From the NCBI GenBank assembly GCA_902788805.1, contig CADALO010000012.1, positions 1 through 64,000 on the forward strand: a stretch of DNA of 64,000 bases, given 5' to 3'. The DNA is from an uncultured Bacteroidota bacterium. GTDB taxonomy: Bacteria > Bacteroidota > Bacteroidia > Bacteroidales > P3. The notes under the pieces were generated by a model that was given only the letters and a program-made list of their open reading frames with translations, was not told the DNA's origin and searched no databases. The position numbers and the translations under genes are program-made. Positions 31,126 through 42,850 of this stretch are shown piece after piece. The first letter of the stretch is position 1; the number at the start of each line of letters is the position of its first letter.

Positions 31126-31136
31126 ATAACAATAAA

Positions 31137-31169
31137 AGAGAGGTGCAAGTCAATCACTTGCACCTCTCT
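31137..31169 (-). terminator. Terminator hairpin next to the duplicated dnaK 3' end
   Basis: AGAGAGGTGCAAGT (31137-31150) pairs perfectly with ACTTGCACCTCTCT (31156-31169). On the minus strand it comes 38 nt after the duplicated dnaK stop codon and is followed by TTTTATT, so it was probably the dnaK terminator before an insertion. Confidence 0.75.
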
Positions 31170-31180
31170 CGTTTATTGGT

Positions 31181-31205
31181 GTTGCCGGCAGGATGCCGGC
31201 GTTCC
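31181..31205. repeat. GGCAGGATGCC palindrome, intergenic
   Basis: GTTGCCGGCAGGATGCCGGC followed by GTTCC. It is related to the in-frame element at 13277-13304. It sits exactly between the terminator and the duplicated dnaK 3' end. Confidence 0.7.
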
Positions 31206-31206
31206 T

Positions 31207-31263
31207 TTTACTTCACTTCCTCGTAGTCGGCGTCTTCAACGGTGTCGTTGTTGGAACCCTCGT
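31207..31263 (-). pseudogene. dnaK: Duplicated dnaK 3' end
   Basis: Forty-three bases (31207-31249) are identical to the end of dnaK (32139-32181) and encode [13 protein letters not shown] plus stop. The next bases differ (EGSN instead of the DnaK sequence here), so this copy comes from a different dnaK allele or has diverged. It borders on TAATCCGAC and GGCGGATTTATAATCCG repeat sequence. Confidence 0.8.
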
Positions 31264-31309
31264 TGTGGCGGATTTATAATCCGACTTGTCATTATTGTTC
31301 TCTCCAACG

Positions 31310-31585
31310 TTATTTGTCTTCGTAATGTCCGTAGGCGGTAAGGACAAGGACGACGACCTCGGTGTCGTAGATTTCATACACGAGACGGTGTCTTTGAGTT
31401 ATATGGCGGCTCCATTGATTGGAGCGGTCGCCTCGTAACTGTTCTGGATGACCAGTCCCTGTACGTGGATGCTCACGTAACTCTGCTTCCAACTTCAGCA
31501 ATTTCTTGAATGCACTGGGCTCAGTCTTCTGCAGTTTTGCAGCATCGAGAACCGCCTGCTTCTGATACTTGATCTTATACGCCAT
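31310..31585 (-). CDS. YoeB/Txe-type mRNA-cleaving toxin
   Basis: A 91-residue protein of the RelE/YoeB fold. Residues 1-50 contain two helices (AAKLQKTEPSAFKKLLKLEA). The second half has the Txe/YoeB signature: RGDRSNQWSRHITQRHRLVY with basic catalytic residues, and the C-terminal AYGHYEDK, where the His-Tyr pair is part of the active site of YoeB. It overlaps the antitoxin gene by one base. Such toxins cut mRNA at the ribosomal A site. The pair sits between dnaK and a duplicated dnaK 3' end. Confidence 0.9.
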   Translation of the reverse strand: MAYKIKYQKQAVLDAAKLQKTEPSAFKKLLKLEAELREHPRTGTGHPEQLRGDRSNQWSRHITQRHRLVYEIYDTEVVVLVLTAYGHYEDK

Positions 31586-31830
31586 CAGCCAACACGCTTA
31601 AGCAGGTCTTCAATGGTCTCACCCTCTTGCAGTTCATACGAAGGGCCTTCTTTAGCAGCTTCCACACGGGCGAAGAACTCCTCCTTGGTCATCAAGGTGG
31701 GGTCTTTCTCTTTGGCCAACTTCTTGGCGTAGCGTGTCAGGCGGCGCATAAGGGCATCGTCGTCGGCGATGTATCCGATGCTTTGCCATAGTTCCGTGTT
31801 CATCGCAATTTGCTGTGTTGTTGTCATCAT
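31585..31830 (-). CDS. Antitoxin of the YoeB-type pair
   Basis: An 81-residue acidic protein immediately upstream of the toxin (overlap of one base). The helical part contains MRRLTRYAKKLAKEKDPTLM, and the acidic tail ends YELQEGETIEDLLKRVG, which would wrap around the toxin. The N-terminus (MMTTTQQIAMNTELWQSIGY) shows no Phd/YefM-like DNA-binding domain, so the pair may not be autoregulated in the standard way. Two ATGs in a row (31830, 31827) are possible starts. Confidence 0.8.
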   Translation of the reverse strand: MMTTTQQIAMNTELWQSIGYIADDDALMRRLTRYAKKLAKEKDPTLMTKEEFFARVEAAKEGPSYELQEGETIEDLLKRVG

Positions 31831-31954
31831 ATTTTATTCTCCTTTTTTGTTTGTATAACGCAGATTGTTTGACATTATTGCCTCGTCAATAAAAAAAGAG
31901 TATTATATCACCTTACCAACTCATACCAGTTGCGGCGCACTTGCAATCCGCCAT

Positions 31955-31998
31955 AAACAACAAGAGTGTGTCTCGATGGAGACACACTCTTGTTGTTT
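31955..31998 (-). terminator. Strong hairpin downstream of dnaK
   Basis: AAACAACAAGAGTGTGTCTC (31955-31974) pairs perfectly over 20 bp with the inverse at 31979-31998 around GATG. It lies between dnaK and the antitoxin gene, about 140 bp after the dnaK stop. A GC-rich hairpin region (GGCGGAGCGGCTGTCGCCAG) lies in between at about 32060-32080. Confidence 0.7.
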
Positions 31999-32139
31999 CG
32001 GAAGTTTCCCCGCCGTGTTACCTCATCAGGCTTGGGGTGATTCCCCGCCGTTTTCGGATCGGCGGAGCGGCTGTCGCCAGCCGCGGCTCCCGCAAGGGGA
32101 GCCTTCTCCGCTTCGCTATCGTAAAGAGCCACCGGACCT

Positions 32140-34062
<1,923 letters not shown>

Positions 34063-34143
34063 AATTGTTGTATTTTTTTTATTTTTATTCTTGAAACTTG
34101 TTGTTTTTCGTCTTCTGCCAACGCAGAAAACCAAACAATCCAC

Positions 34144-34226
34144 ATCAAGAACAATGCCAAACACTGCCGTTTCCGAAAAACTGACAAAATGTCAGTCGCG
34201 GCACAAAAAACTGCCACAGCTGGCAG
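34144..34226 (-). promoter_or_regulatory. Sigma-54-like promoter and upstream palindromes of dnaK
   Basis: On the minus strand TGGCA, 6 nt, TTGAT (34144-34159) matches the -24/-12 layout of sigma-54 promoters (TGGCAC-N5-TTGC) except at the last C. Upstream are two palindromes, CTGACAAAATGTCAG (34181-34195) and CTGCCACAGCTGGCAG (34211-34226). The grpE leader has the same TGGCA-N6-TTGAT and related CTGNCA repeats. Confidence 0.55.
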
Positions 34227-34237
34227 TCATCGCCCTA

Positions 34238-34338
34238 CCAACACTGGTCGTTGTACAATATATGTACAATAGTTGTACAATACTTGTACAATTGTAAACG
34301 TACAAATATTGTACAACTATTGTACATATATTGTAAAC
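34238..34338. repeat. GTACAATA palindromic repeat, copy 2
   Basis: It begins CCAACACTGGTCGTTGTACA, as does copy 1 at 339-452, and contains the same ATTGTAAACGTACAAATATT core. The right outer arm is lost (ends TATTGTAAAC). It lies directly upstream of the dnaK regulatory region. Confidence 0.85.
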
Positions 34339-34499
34339 AGCGCCAAAACAGGGGCTTTTTTTAGATAAACAACTGTAAATATGAACGTTATGCCGAAAAA
34401 CGACTTTGAGTGGTGGTTTTGAGGGCTGTTTTCGGGGGTGGGCGAAACGCCCACGGTGTTGAACACGAATTGCCATAAATTACCCGAAAATTATCCATA

Positions 34500-34862
34500 T
34501 TTTTTTTGAACACGGATTGCTTTTTTGAACACGAATGACACGAATGACACGAATTGCTCGATATATCTTGCGTCGGAACCTTTAACCCTTTAACCCTTTA
34601 ACCCTTTAAACCCTTAAACCCTTTCAACCTTTTCAACCCTTTCAACCTTTTCAACCTTTTTGAAACACGGATTGCTCGGATAACACGAATTGCTTTTTTG
34701 AACACGAATGACACGAATGACACGAATTGCTCGATATATCTCGCGTCGGAACCTTTAAACCTTTTTATCCTTTTCAACCCTTTAAACCTTTTAAACCTTT
34801 TTATCCTTTCCAACCCTTTTGAACCTTTTAAACCCTTTTCATCCTTTTCAACTTTTTTCCTC
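34500..34862. repeat. Low-complexity region with duplicated block and ACCCTTTA/CAACCTTTT runs
   Basis: A block GAACACGAATGACACGAATG... through CGATATATCTYGCGTCGGAA occurs twice (about 34527-34582 and 34699-34753). Each copy is followed by long runs of 8-9-nt words such as TTTAACCC, AACCCTTT and CAACCTTTT. No gene. This separates dnaK from the giant adhesin gene. Confidence 0.8.
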
Positions 34863-34892
34863 TTTTTCTCGCGCGTATTTAAATAAATTTAC

Positions 34893-34900
34893 TATATTTG
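34893..34900 (+). promoter_or_regulatory. -7 box of the adhesin gene
   Basis: TATATTTG, 83 bp before the start codon at 34984. No good -33 box is visible. Confidence 0.4.
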
Positions 34901-34983
34901 CACATTATTGCAGATTATGGACCCAACAGCAACACATTGAATCTGAGTTAATAACCAAGAATACTAACAAAAACTTCAATTAT

Positions 34984-37900
34984 ATGAAACATTTTTACGC
35001 TATTGTTTTTTTCTTTGCTATGGCTTTTTCCGCCGGCGTTCAGGCACAGTCGGTGCCCGATACGGTGGGTTCGACAGGCAGTTACTATTGCGACTTTGAG
35101 GACAGTGTCGAGTGCAGCGCTTGGACAATCCTCAACGGCACGATGGCCAACGGTTGGTACATCGGCACGGCGGCAAACTATACTAATAATGGCAACCGGT
35201 CGCTGTATGTCTCGAGCGATGGTGGCGCGACGCGCAGCTACAATTCAAACTCGACTTCTACGGTCTATGCCTACAGGGAGCTTTATTTCGAAGCAGGCTA
35301 CTACACGTTCTTTTACAACTGGACCTGTAGCGGTGAATGGTATGACTATGCTTTGGTGGCACTGGTGCCAGCGACTGTGCAGTTTACGCCCGATATGGAA
35401 CTGATGCCAGGAGTTGGTGTGGATTCGTTGCCTGAGGGATGGATCAATCTTGGAAGAGAGGGCAGCGACATAAATCTTTATGGCGCACCCAACTGGTGGA
35501 CTAGTACGAGCGGCAAGTTAAGTGTCACCACACCGGGGGTGTATCGTCTGGTATACATTTGGCATAACGATTACTATGATGACTATAATCCACCAATAGC
35601 TATCGACGATATTAATATAGTGTGGCAGACGTGCCCGTGGGTACGTAACCTGAGGGTCGCTGCCACTACCGACAGCTCCATAACATTGGCCTGGACCCCA
35701 GGCGGCAGCGAGACACATTGGTATGTAGATTGCAACAGCTGGGAACAGGCGGATGACACGATCTATACCATCGAGGGATTGTACAACGGCACGAACTATT
35801 GGATCAATGTCTACCCCTACTGTCCCGAATACGGGCAAGGATATTACACAAATATTGTGGCAAGTACCGACTGTGGCACGTTCCCTGTGCCTTATGAGGC
35901 GGATTTTCCCCGAGGCAATAATAGTGGCTTTGATAATTGCTGGTACAAGGGCGGAACTCATTACAACAGGCCATATTTAGCCCACTATAGCGCGTATGGC
36001 GGCAATGTGCTGAATTTGGAATCGGAGTATGGTCTGTACGACAGTTCATACAGTTATTTGGCAATGCCCATAATGCGTGAGCCACTCGATTCGCTATACC
36101 TTCGCTGCACTTTCGGCAACAGGGAGAACACAATGACCGTTACCTCAGCGGTCGCCGTTGGTGTGATGAGCGACCCGGAGGACTTCAGTACCTTTGTAGG
36201 TATTGACACAATAGATCTGCACGACTATGATACCTATTCCACCTATTACTACGAGAAAAATCTGGCGGGCTATGGTCAATACGGCAGCCACGTCGCTTTT
36301 GTAGCTATCACACCTCAATTGTATGGTGACACCTATACCCAAAATTATGTGCTGATTAGCAAGGTGTCGCTTATGAAAGCTAACAATTGCTCCTTTATCG
36401 ACCGTTTGAGGGTGAACCCTGGTGCGACATCCATAACTGTCGACTGGATTGACCGTGGCAATGCATCGAGTTGGCTGGTGGAGATACCGGAATACTACCC
36501 CTGTACCGATACAACAATAAGCATAGTCGTGCAAGATACGCACGTCGTGATAGAAGGTTTGCGTCCTGCATCGGATGGTGTGCTTCATATACGCGCCTTA
36601 TGCTCGGAAAGCGACACGGGCGAAGTTATAGAACGTTGGGTCACCACCCTATGTAACCCCATCCAGCACAGCGAACTGCCTTACACAACAAGTTTCGAGG
36701 ATCTATCGAGGGACGTAAACGGCAACCTTAACTACTGCTGGCGCAGCCGGAGCAGCAATAGCAGCCTCTACTTTGCGGACTTTCCACAGCCATACAGTAG
36801 TTATGCACGGTCAGGCAACATTGCGTTAGCCTTTCAACAGGACGATGGCAGATACTGCTATGCCGTCCTGCCTCAGTTTGAGGACTCACTGAACCATCTG
36901 GCAATGGATTTCTATGTAAAATCAATCAACCCCGGAAATAACCCAGTCTTGGTTGTGGGCGTGATGAGCGACCCTGATGATATTGCAACTTTCGATACGG
37001 TAGCCACCTTTGCCCCTGGCCCCGACTACAAACTTTGCCAGGTATCGTTCGACAGCTTTGCAGTTACAGGCCATTATATAGCCCTTCTGTGCTATTGCGA
37101 GTATTATTCAACCGTTTTTGTTGATGACCTTGAAGTAAGGGAAAACGACCCTTGCAACAAACCTTTTACTACGAGCGCCGTTGTATCAGGCGACAGTGTT
37201 GAGATAAACTGGGCATACGAGGGAACGGCCACCCATTTTGAGGTGGCGTGGGATTATGACGACTTCGACCCAAACAACGCAGTCAATATCGACACTGTGA
37301 CGGGCAACAGTTTAATGCTGGACGGCAGTACATCTCCTACCCACAAGATTGTGGCATACTCACGCCCCCTGTGCAGCAGCGGGGTTGTCTGGCAGGGACC
37401 TGTCACTGCAAATATAGGCTTCAACGCCTTGCAGAACAATCAGACAACCACGGTCAAGGGCTGCCATTTTACCATCTACGACGACGGTATGGACGACAAC
37501 TACAGCAACAGCTTCGACGGAGGTGTGGTATTGCTGCCACCCGACTCAACCTATACCTTTGTTGTCAGTGGCATATACAACACCGAGAGAAACTACGACC
37601 GCATATACCTTTATGACGGCAACTCGACATCCGACCCGCTCATTACAATACTTGAGGGTGAAGGCACGTTCGATAATATCCTGACGAACGGCCCGTTGAC
37701 AATCTTTTTCCATAGCGACGGCTCGGTCTCTTACTCCGGTTTTGAGATCTATGTGGATTGCGTGGGCGGTTCTGTCTGTCCGCCGGTGACTAAGGTTAAC
37801 GTTGATGAGGTGTCGACAGCATCTGCTTTAATCAACTGGACAATGCCGCCCTATGATAATGACAGCGTACTGGTACGCTGGACCGACACAGTGGGCAATG

Positions 37901-40900
37901 CCGACAGCAGCTATGCCACAACAAGGCCATTTGTGCTAACAAATCTGGGGGTGGGGACAGTATATACGGTGTCTGTCGCCTCAATCTGCAACGGCGCCAT
38001 TACAGAATATGCCTATGCCGACTTCGCAACATTGGACTATGATTGTGCAGAATACGATTCCGCAAGCTCTTTCTTTGACACAGTATGGGACATATATAAT
38101 TCTTATACCAGTAATTATATCCCAGGTTATTCATACTACAACTACAGTTACAGCCAGCAACTGTTTCTCCGCTCAGAGCTCGACACAGGTTTGATTATGA
38201 CAATGTCGCTGATGCCAAGCTTTATAAATGACCCGCACCGCACTTATGAAATATTCCTTGCACAGACCGACGACACCATCCTCACACACTTTCTTTATCC
38301 ACAGGGTATGACCAAAGTCTATGACGGCGGCGAGATTGAACTGGTGCCAAACGAGTGGATTGATTTTGAACTGACAACGCCGTACCACTATGACGGACAG
38401 GGCAATCTGCTTGTGACTTTCAGGGATGTGACGGGATTTTATATCGGCAGCAACGGTTGGTACTGCCATTATGCCGAGCAGAGAAGCATATACGCTTACC
38501 GCGACGGCTCGACTTATCCGATAGATAACAGTGAGCACCAAGATTTTACAACATATAATTATAGCAACAACATTATATTCTCCAACAAGACTTGTGTTGC
38601 ACCCGAAACCTGTTCGGCACCGATAGTAAAGGCCACAGAGGTGGCAGATGACCATATATCCATACTTTGGCTTCCCGACAGTTGTGCGCACAACTGGAAT
38701 GTGGAGCACCGTATGCAGGGCGAGGAGCTGTGGATTGCCGACCTTACAGCCACCACACAGTCATCATACACCTTTGGGAATCTGCTTCCCTACACTTACT
38801 ATGAAATAAGGGTTAAATCCAACGGAGATGACCATTACACCACCACTCTGTTAGTCCGTACCGAGTGCAGTGTTATATCTGTACCATATTTTGAAGACTT
38901 TAACAACTTTCAGAACTATGATGGCCCAATGCCAGTCTGCTGGCATTGGGGTGCCGAACAGAACTATCCTTGTGTCAATAGTGACGGCTTAAGGGGTTCC
39001 TGCTTGTACCACTATTCCAACCGTACAAACGAATACTTTACCCTGCCCAAACTTGACGCCCCGATGGATACGCTCACGCTCAGTTTCGCTTTTAATGGCA
39101 GTAGCAGCAGTTTGATGGACGTGGGCGTGATGGCCGACCCGACCGATATCAGGACCTTCCGTCGGGTAGGTTCGGCAAAAGGTGATGCCAACCAGGAGTG
39201 GAAGTACTACGGGTTCAGCCTGGCGGGTATGGACGACGGGTATATAGCCTTTGTTGTTCGTAACCGATACTCGTATTTGAGAATGGATTTGATAGAAGTG
39301 CAGTACAACACGAACTGCAGACGGCCTAACGATGTCCACGCCGCCAACAAGACGGCTACAACGGCCGCCATTGAATGGACATCCACAGGTGCAACGGAAT
39401 ACATCGTGCAATATGCAGAAATATCTCAGCCTATGGACAGTTTAAGGACTATAGTCACACAGGCTCCAAGTGTGGCTCTTACAGGACTGTCAGGCAACTA
39501 CGGGTATAGGGTTATTGTGAGGTCTGTCTGCGCTGCAGGTGACACATCCTCCGGTTCGATGGACTATATCTTCTACACAGGATGCAGTATTAAAGATGTA
39601 CCCTTTACCGAGACTTTCGAAGACTACAACTACGGCACTTCTTATCACGCACCTACCTGTTGGTACTATGGCAGCTATCACGACAACTATCCCTTCATAA
39701 GCCGCTCGTACAACCATACTGCGAACGGTTCAAAGTCAATGTATATGTACTGCTATGACAAGGACGGCGAGGGTCATAAAACCTATCTAACACTGCCCGA
39801 AATAGAGTTTGACACACTTACGATGAGTGATTTGCAGGCCGTGTTTTACGGCTATGCACAGGGCACCACAAGCCGTCACCAGTTGATAGTTGGTGTGTGT
39901 GACACAGCTAATATGCTGAGTTCCTTCACGCCTGTCGACACCGTGGTGATGGAGCCCGGCCACTGGCAAGTGTATGAGGTAACTTTCGACAGCTATACTG
40001 GCACAGGCAAATACATCACTTTTGTATCGGAGGTGGCTCCGGGCAACAAGTACAGCTATCCTTATCTTGACGATTTGACGATAGAGCCCATACCGCCCTG
40101 CCAACGTCCCAACAACCTATATGCCAACGAGGAGAGTGCAACAGCCAATACCATCGAGATTGGCTGGAACGACCGCAGCGGTGCTACGCAGTGGATAGTG
40201 GAGTATGGTGACAAGGGGTTCACGCCCGGTACCGGCACACAGGTGGTGGCCAACAGCAATCCGTTCACATTAACCGGCATCCATCGCGGATATGAGGGCG
40301 AGTTTTACGTCAAAGCGGTATGTTCGAGCGAGAGCAGCAGCGACTGGAGCCGCCGTCCCTGCCAGTTCAAGACGGTATGCGACACTATGAGCGACGTCAT
40401 TGTGGCCTGCGACAGTTACACCTGGCACGGAACCACTTATAACAGTTCTATTACCGGTCCGCTCTACGATGCGCCCGACATCCCGAGCTGCGACAGTCTT
40501 GTTGTGTTGCACCTCACTGTGAAACACAGCACCGAGGGCACAGAGACCCTGTCAGCCTGCGACAGCTATACCTGGTATGGCAACACCTACACTGCCTCGA
40601 CCACTGCGCCGACACATCATCTGACAAACGCCGTGGGTTGCGACAGTACGGCACACCTGAGCCTGACAATCCGTTACAGCACCGAAGGCACTGAGTCACA
40701 GACAGCCTGCGACAATTACACCTGGTATGGCAACACCTACACCGCTTCAACAACTGCGCCAACCCATCTGCTGACCAATGTCGTAGGATGCGACAGTACG
40801 GCTCACCTGAACCTGACAATGAAGTACAGCACCACAGCAACAGAGCAGGTTGTGACGTGCGACCGCAGCAGCTACACCTGGCGCGGACAGACATTTACAG

Positions 40901-42621
40901 AGTCGACCAATTCGGCCACATACACGCTGCCGAACACCGTAGGCTGCGACAGCGTCATAACGTTGCACCTGAATATGAGCCACAGCGACACTGGCATAGA
41001 GACCGTCGACGTGTGCGACAGCTACACCTGGCACGGCAATACCTACACAGCTTCGACCAACACAGCCACATACGAGACCAATACCGTGGCGGGCTGCGAC
41101 AGTACGGTTACGCTGCACCTGACGGTACGCTACAGCAATGCTGCCAACTTCAGCGATATAGCTTGCGACAGCTACACCTGGCACGGCAACACCTACACTG
41201 CATCGACCAATACACCTACCTACACTACCCTCAACGCTGCCGGCTGCGACAGTACCACTACCCTACTCCTTACCATACTCAACAGCACATCGAGCAATGA
41301 AATCGTTTCGGCCTGCGACAGCTACCAGTGGCACGGAACCACTTACACAGCCTCTACATCTTCGCCGACGTTCATTACGACAAATGCCGTAGGCTGCGAC
41401 AGCGTTATCCATCTAAACCTGACGGTACGCTACAGCAGCGAGGGCACTCTGACCCTCACCGCCTGCGACAGCTATACCTGGCACGGCACAACATATACTG
41501 CATCGACAAATACGCCCACTTGGTTGACACTGAACAATGCCGGCTGCGACAGCCTTGTCACCCTCAATCTGACTGTGAACTACAGCAATACAGGCATTGA
41601 CAACCAGACAGCTTGCGACAGCTACACCTGGCACGACACCACCTACACTGCCTCGACCAATACACCAACCTATATGTCGACAAACAATATGGGCTGCGAC
41701 AGCACGACGACGCTGCATCTCACCGTCAACTACAGCAACAGCGGCATCGAGACCGTATCGGAGTGCGACAGCTATCTCTGGCACGGCACCGTTTACACAG
41801 CCTCAACCAACACGCCTACCTTTATGTCAACAAACGCCGCCGGCTGCGACAGCACGACGACACTGCATCTGACAATGAACTACAGTTCTTCGTCGATAGA
41901 CAATGTCACTGCCTGCGACAGCTACCGTTGGCACGGCGTAGACTACACGACCTCGACCAGCACGCCGACCTTTGCCACATCGAATGCGGTGGGATGCGAC
42001 AGCACTGTTGTACTGCATCTGACTGTCAATTACAGCAACACTGGCATCGACAACCAGATGGCCTGCGACAGCTACACCTGGCACGGCGTTGTCTACACAA
42101 CTTCGGTGGACACTGCAACATTTGTCGAGACCAACGCCGCAGGCTGCGACAGTACAGTCACTCTGCACCTTACCGTCAACTACAGCACTACCGGCAGCGA
42201 GAGCGCCACAGCTTGCGACAGATACACTTGGCACGGCAGCACTTACACCACAAGTGGCACACCAACGTATCAGGAAACCAACGCTGCTGGATGCGACAGT
42301 ACCATAACGCTGACTCTCACCATCAACCAGAGCACCTCATCGTCAGAGAGTGCCACAGCTTGCGACAGCTACACTTGGCACGGCAGCACTTACACCACAA
42401 GTGGCACGCCAACGTATCAAGAAACCAACGCCGCTGGATGCGACAGTACCATAACGCTGACTCTCACCATCAACTATAGTAGCACTGGCAGTGAGAGTGC
42501 CACGGCTTGCGACAGCTACACTTGGAACAATGTAACGTATGCTGAAAGTGGCGAATACAGCTATCAAACCACCAATGCCGCTTTGCGACAGCTACACTTG
42601 GAACAATGTAACGTATGCTGA
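34984..42621 (+). CDS. Giant T9SS surface adhesin, frameshifted near the 3' end
   Basis: About 2545 residues to the frameshift. The start is ATG 34984 (MKHFYAIVFFFAMAFSAGVQ), a signal peptide. The body has MAM-like/jelly-roll modules alternating with fibronectin-type modules (SSITLAWTPGG, ALINWTMPPY, AIEWTSTGATEY). A CUB-like domain lies at about residues 827-925 (FTIYDDGMDDNYSNSFDG). From about 40405 there are 50-residue repeats (CDSYTWHGTTYTAST then CDSTVTLHLTV). Around 42583 an extra base relative to the repeat pattern moves the last part into another frame (42584-43090). The fused product would end in a T9SS sorting domain, so the native gene is 34984-43090. It is probably involved in attachment; the ligand is unknown. 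Confidence 0.85.
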   Translation: MKHFYAIVFFFAMAFSAGVQAQSVPDTVGSTGSYYCDFEDSVECSAWTILNGTMANGWYIGTAANYTNNGNRSLYVSSDGGATRSYNSNSTSTVYAYRELYFEAGYYTFFYNWTCSGEWYDYALVALVPATVQFTPDMELMPGVGVDSLPEGWINLGREGSDINLYGAPNWWTSTSGKLSVTTPGVYRLVYIWHNDYYDDYNPPIAIDDINIVWQTCPWVRNLRVAATTDSSITLAWTPGGSETHWYVDCNSWEQADDTIYTIEGLYNGTNYWINVYPYCPEYGQGYYTNIVASTDCGTFPVPYEADFPRGNNSGFDNCWYKGGTHYNRPYLAHYSAYGGNVLNLESEYGLYDSSYSYLAMPIMREPLDSLYLRCTFGNRENTMTVTSAVAVGVMSDPEDFSTFVGIDTIDLHDYDTYSTYYYEKNLAGYGQYGSHVAFVAITPQLYGDTYTQNYVLISKVSLMKANNCSFIDRLRVNPGATSITVDWIDRGNASSWLVEIPEYYPCTDTTISIVVQDTHVVIEGLRPASDGVLHIRALCSESDTGEVIERWVTTLCNPIQHSELPYTTSFEDLSRDVNGNLNYCWRSRSSNSSLYFADFPQPYSSYARSGNIALAFQQDDGRYCYAVLPQFEDSLNHLAMDFYVKSINPGNNPVLVVGVMSDPDDIATFDTVATFAPGPDYKLCQVSFDSFAVTGHYIALLCYCEYYSTVFVDDLEVRENDPCNKPFTTSAVVSGDSVEINWAYEGTATHFEVAWDYDDFDPNNAVNIDTVTGNSLMLDGSTSPTHKIVAYSRPLCSSGVVWQGPVTANIGFNALQNNQTTTVKGCHFTIYDDGMDDNYSNSFDGGVVLLPPDSTYTFVVSGIYNTERNYDRIYLYDGNSTSDPLITILEGEGTFDNILTNGPLTIFFHSDGSVSYSGFEIYVDCVGGSVCPPVTKVNVDEVSTASALINWTMPPYDNDSVLVRWTDTVGNADSSYATTRPFVLTNLGVGTVYTVSVASICNGAITEYAYADFATLDYDCAEYDSASSFFDTVWDIYNSYTSNYIPGYSYYNYSYSQQLFLRSELDTGLIMTMSLMPSFINDPHRTYEIFLAQTDDTILTHFLYPQGMTKVYDGGEIELVPNEWIDFELTTPYHYDGQGNLLVTFRDVTGFYIGSNGWYCHYAEQRSIYAYRDGSTYPIDNSEHQDFTTYNYSNNIIFSNKTCVAPETCSAPIVKATEVADDHISILWLPDSCAHNWNVEHRMQGEELWIADLTATTQSSYTFGNLLPYTYYEIRVKSNGDDHYTTTLLVRTECSVISVPYFEDFNNFQNYDGPMPVCWHWGAEQNYPCVNSDGLRGSCLYHYSNRTNEYFTLPKLDAPMDTLTLSFAFNGSSSSLMDVGVMADPTDIRTFRRVGSAKGDANQEWKYYGFSLAGMDDGYIAFVVRNRYSYLRMDLIEVQYNTNCRRPNDVHAANKTATTAAIEWTSTGATEYIVQYAEISQPMDSLRTIVTQAPSVALTGLSGNYGYRVIVRSVCAAGDTSSGSMDYIFYTGCSIKDVPFTETFEDYNYGTSYHAPTCWYYGSYHDNYPFISRSYNHTANGSKSMYMYCYDKDGEGHKTYLTLPEIEFDTLTMSDLQAVFYGYAQGTTSRHQLIVGVCDTANMLSSFTPVDTVVMEPGHWQVYEVTFDSYTGTGKYITFVSEVAPGNKYSYPYLDDLTIEPIPPCQRPNNLYANEESATANTIEIGWNDRSGATQWIVEYGDKGFTPGTGTQVVANSNPFTLTGIHRGYEGEFYVKAVCSSESSSDWSRRPCQFKTVCDTMSDVIVACDSYTWHGTTYNSSITGPLYDAPDIPSCDSLVVLHLTVKHSTEGTETLSACDSYTWYGNTYTASTTAPTHHLTNAVGCDSTAHLSLTIRYSTEGTESQTACDNYTWYGNTYTASTTAPTHLLTNVVGCDSTAHLNLTMKYSTTATEQVVTCDRSSYTWRGQTFTESTNSATYTLPNTVGCDSVITLHLNMSHSDTGIETVDVCDSYTWHGNTYTASTNTATYETNTVAGCDSTVTLHLTVRYSNAANFSDIACDSYTWHGNTYTASTNTPTYTTLNAAGCDSTTTLLLTILNSTSSNEIVSACDSYQWHGTTYTASTSSPTFITTNAVGCDSVIHLNLTVRYSSEGTLTLTACDSYTWHGTTYTASTNTPTWLTLNNAGCDSLVTLNLTVNYSNTGIDNQTACDSYTWHDTTYTASTNTPTYMSTNNMGCDSTTTLHLTVNYSNSGIETVSECDSYLWHGTVYTASTNTPTFMSTNAAGCDSTTTLHLTMNYSSSSIDNVTACDSYRWHGVDYTTSTSTPTFATSNAVGCDSTVVLHLTVNYSNTGIDNQMACDSYTWHGVVYTTSVDTATFVETNAAGCDSTVTLHLTVNYSTTGSESATACDRYTWHGSTYTTSGTPTYQETNAAGCDSTITLTLTINQSTSSSESATACDSYTWHGSTYTTSGTPTYQETNAAGCDSTITLTLTINYSSTGSESATACDSYTWNNVTYAESGEYSYQTTNAALRQLHLEQCNVC

Positions 42622-42850
42622 AAGTGGCGAATACAGCTATCAAACCACCAATGCCGCTGGCTGCGACAGCACTGTCACGCTGACGCTTACCATCAACACA
42701 AGCTCACAGACCGAAATAGCTGATACCACTACAGGTAGTTACCAGTGGAACGGCGAGACCTACACCGAAAGCGGCACCTACACCTGGACAGGCACCAATG
42801 CCGCCGGCTGCGACAGCACCGTGACTCTGCATCTGTTCATTCAGGAGGTT
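40405..42850 (+). repeat. 150-bp coding repeats of the adhesin
   Basis: About 17 modules of 50 residues with two conserved parts, CDSYTWHG and GCDSTVTLHLTV. The last full copies before 42583 (TSGTPTYQETNAAGCDST) are nearly identical at DNA level, which favours slippage, recombination or assembly collapse. The break at 42583 lies between two copies of a 74-nt word. Confidence 0.85.

Noticed and set aside
31310..31830. YoeB pair as a full mobile element
   Set aside because: No integrase, transposase or terminal inverted repeats were found. Only the duplicated dnaK end suggests insertion.
34580..34665. Telomere-like CCCTTTAA runs as a chromosome or plasmid end
   Set aside because: They lie inside a continuous region with dnaK on one side and the adhesin on the other. 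Imperfect short-period repeats of this kind occur elsewhere in the window.
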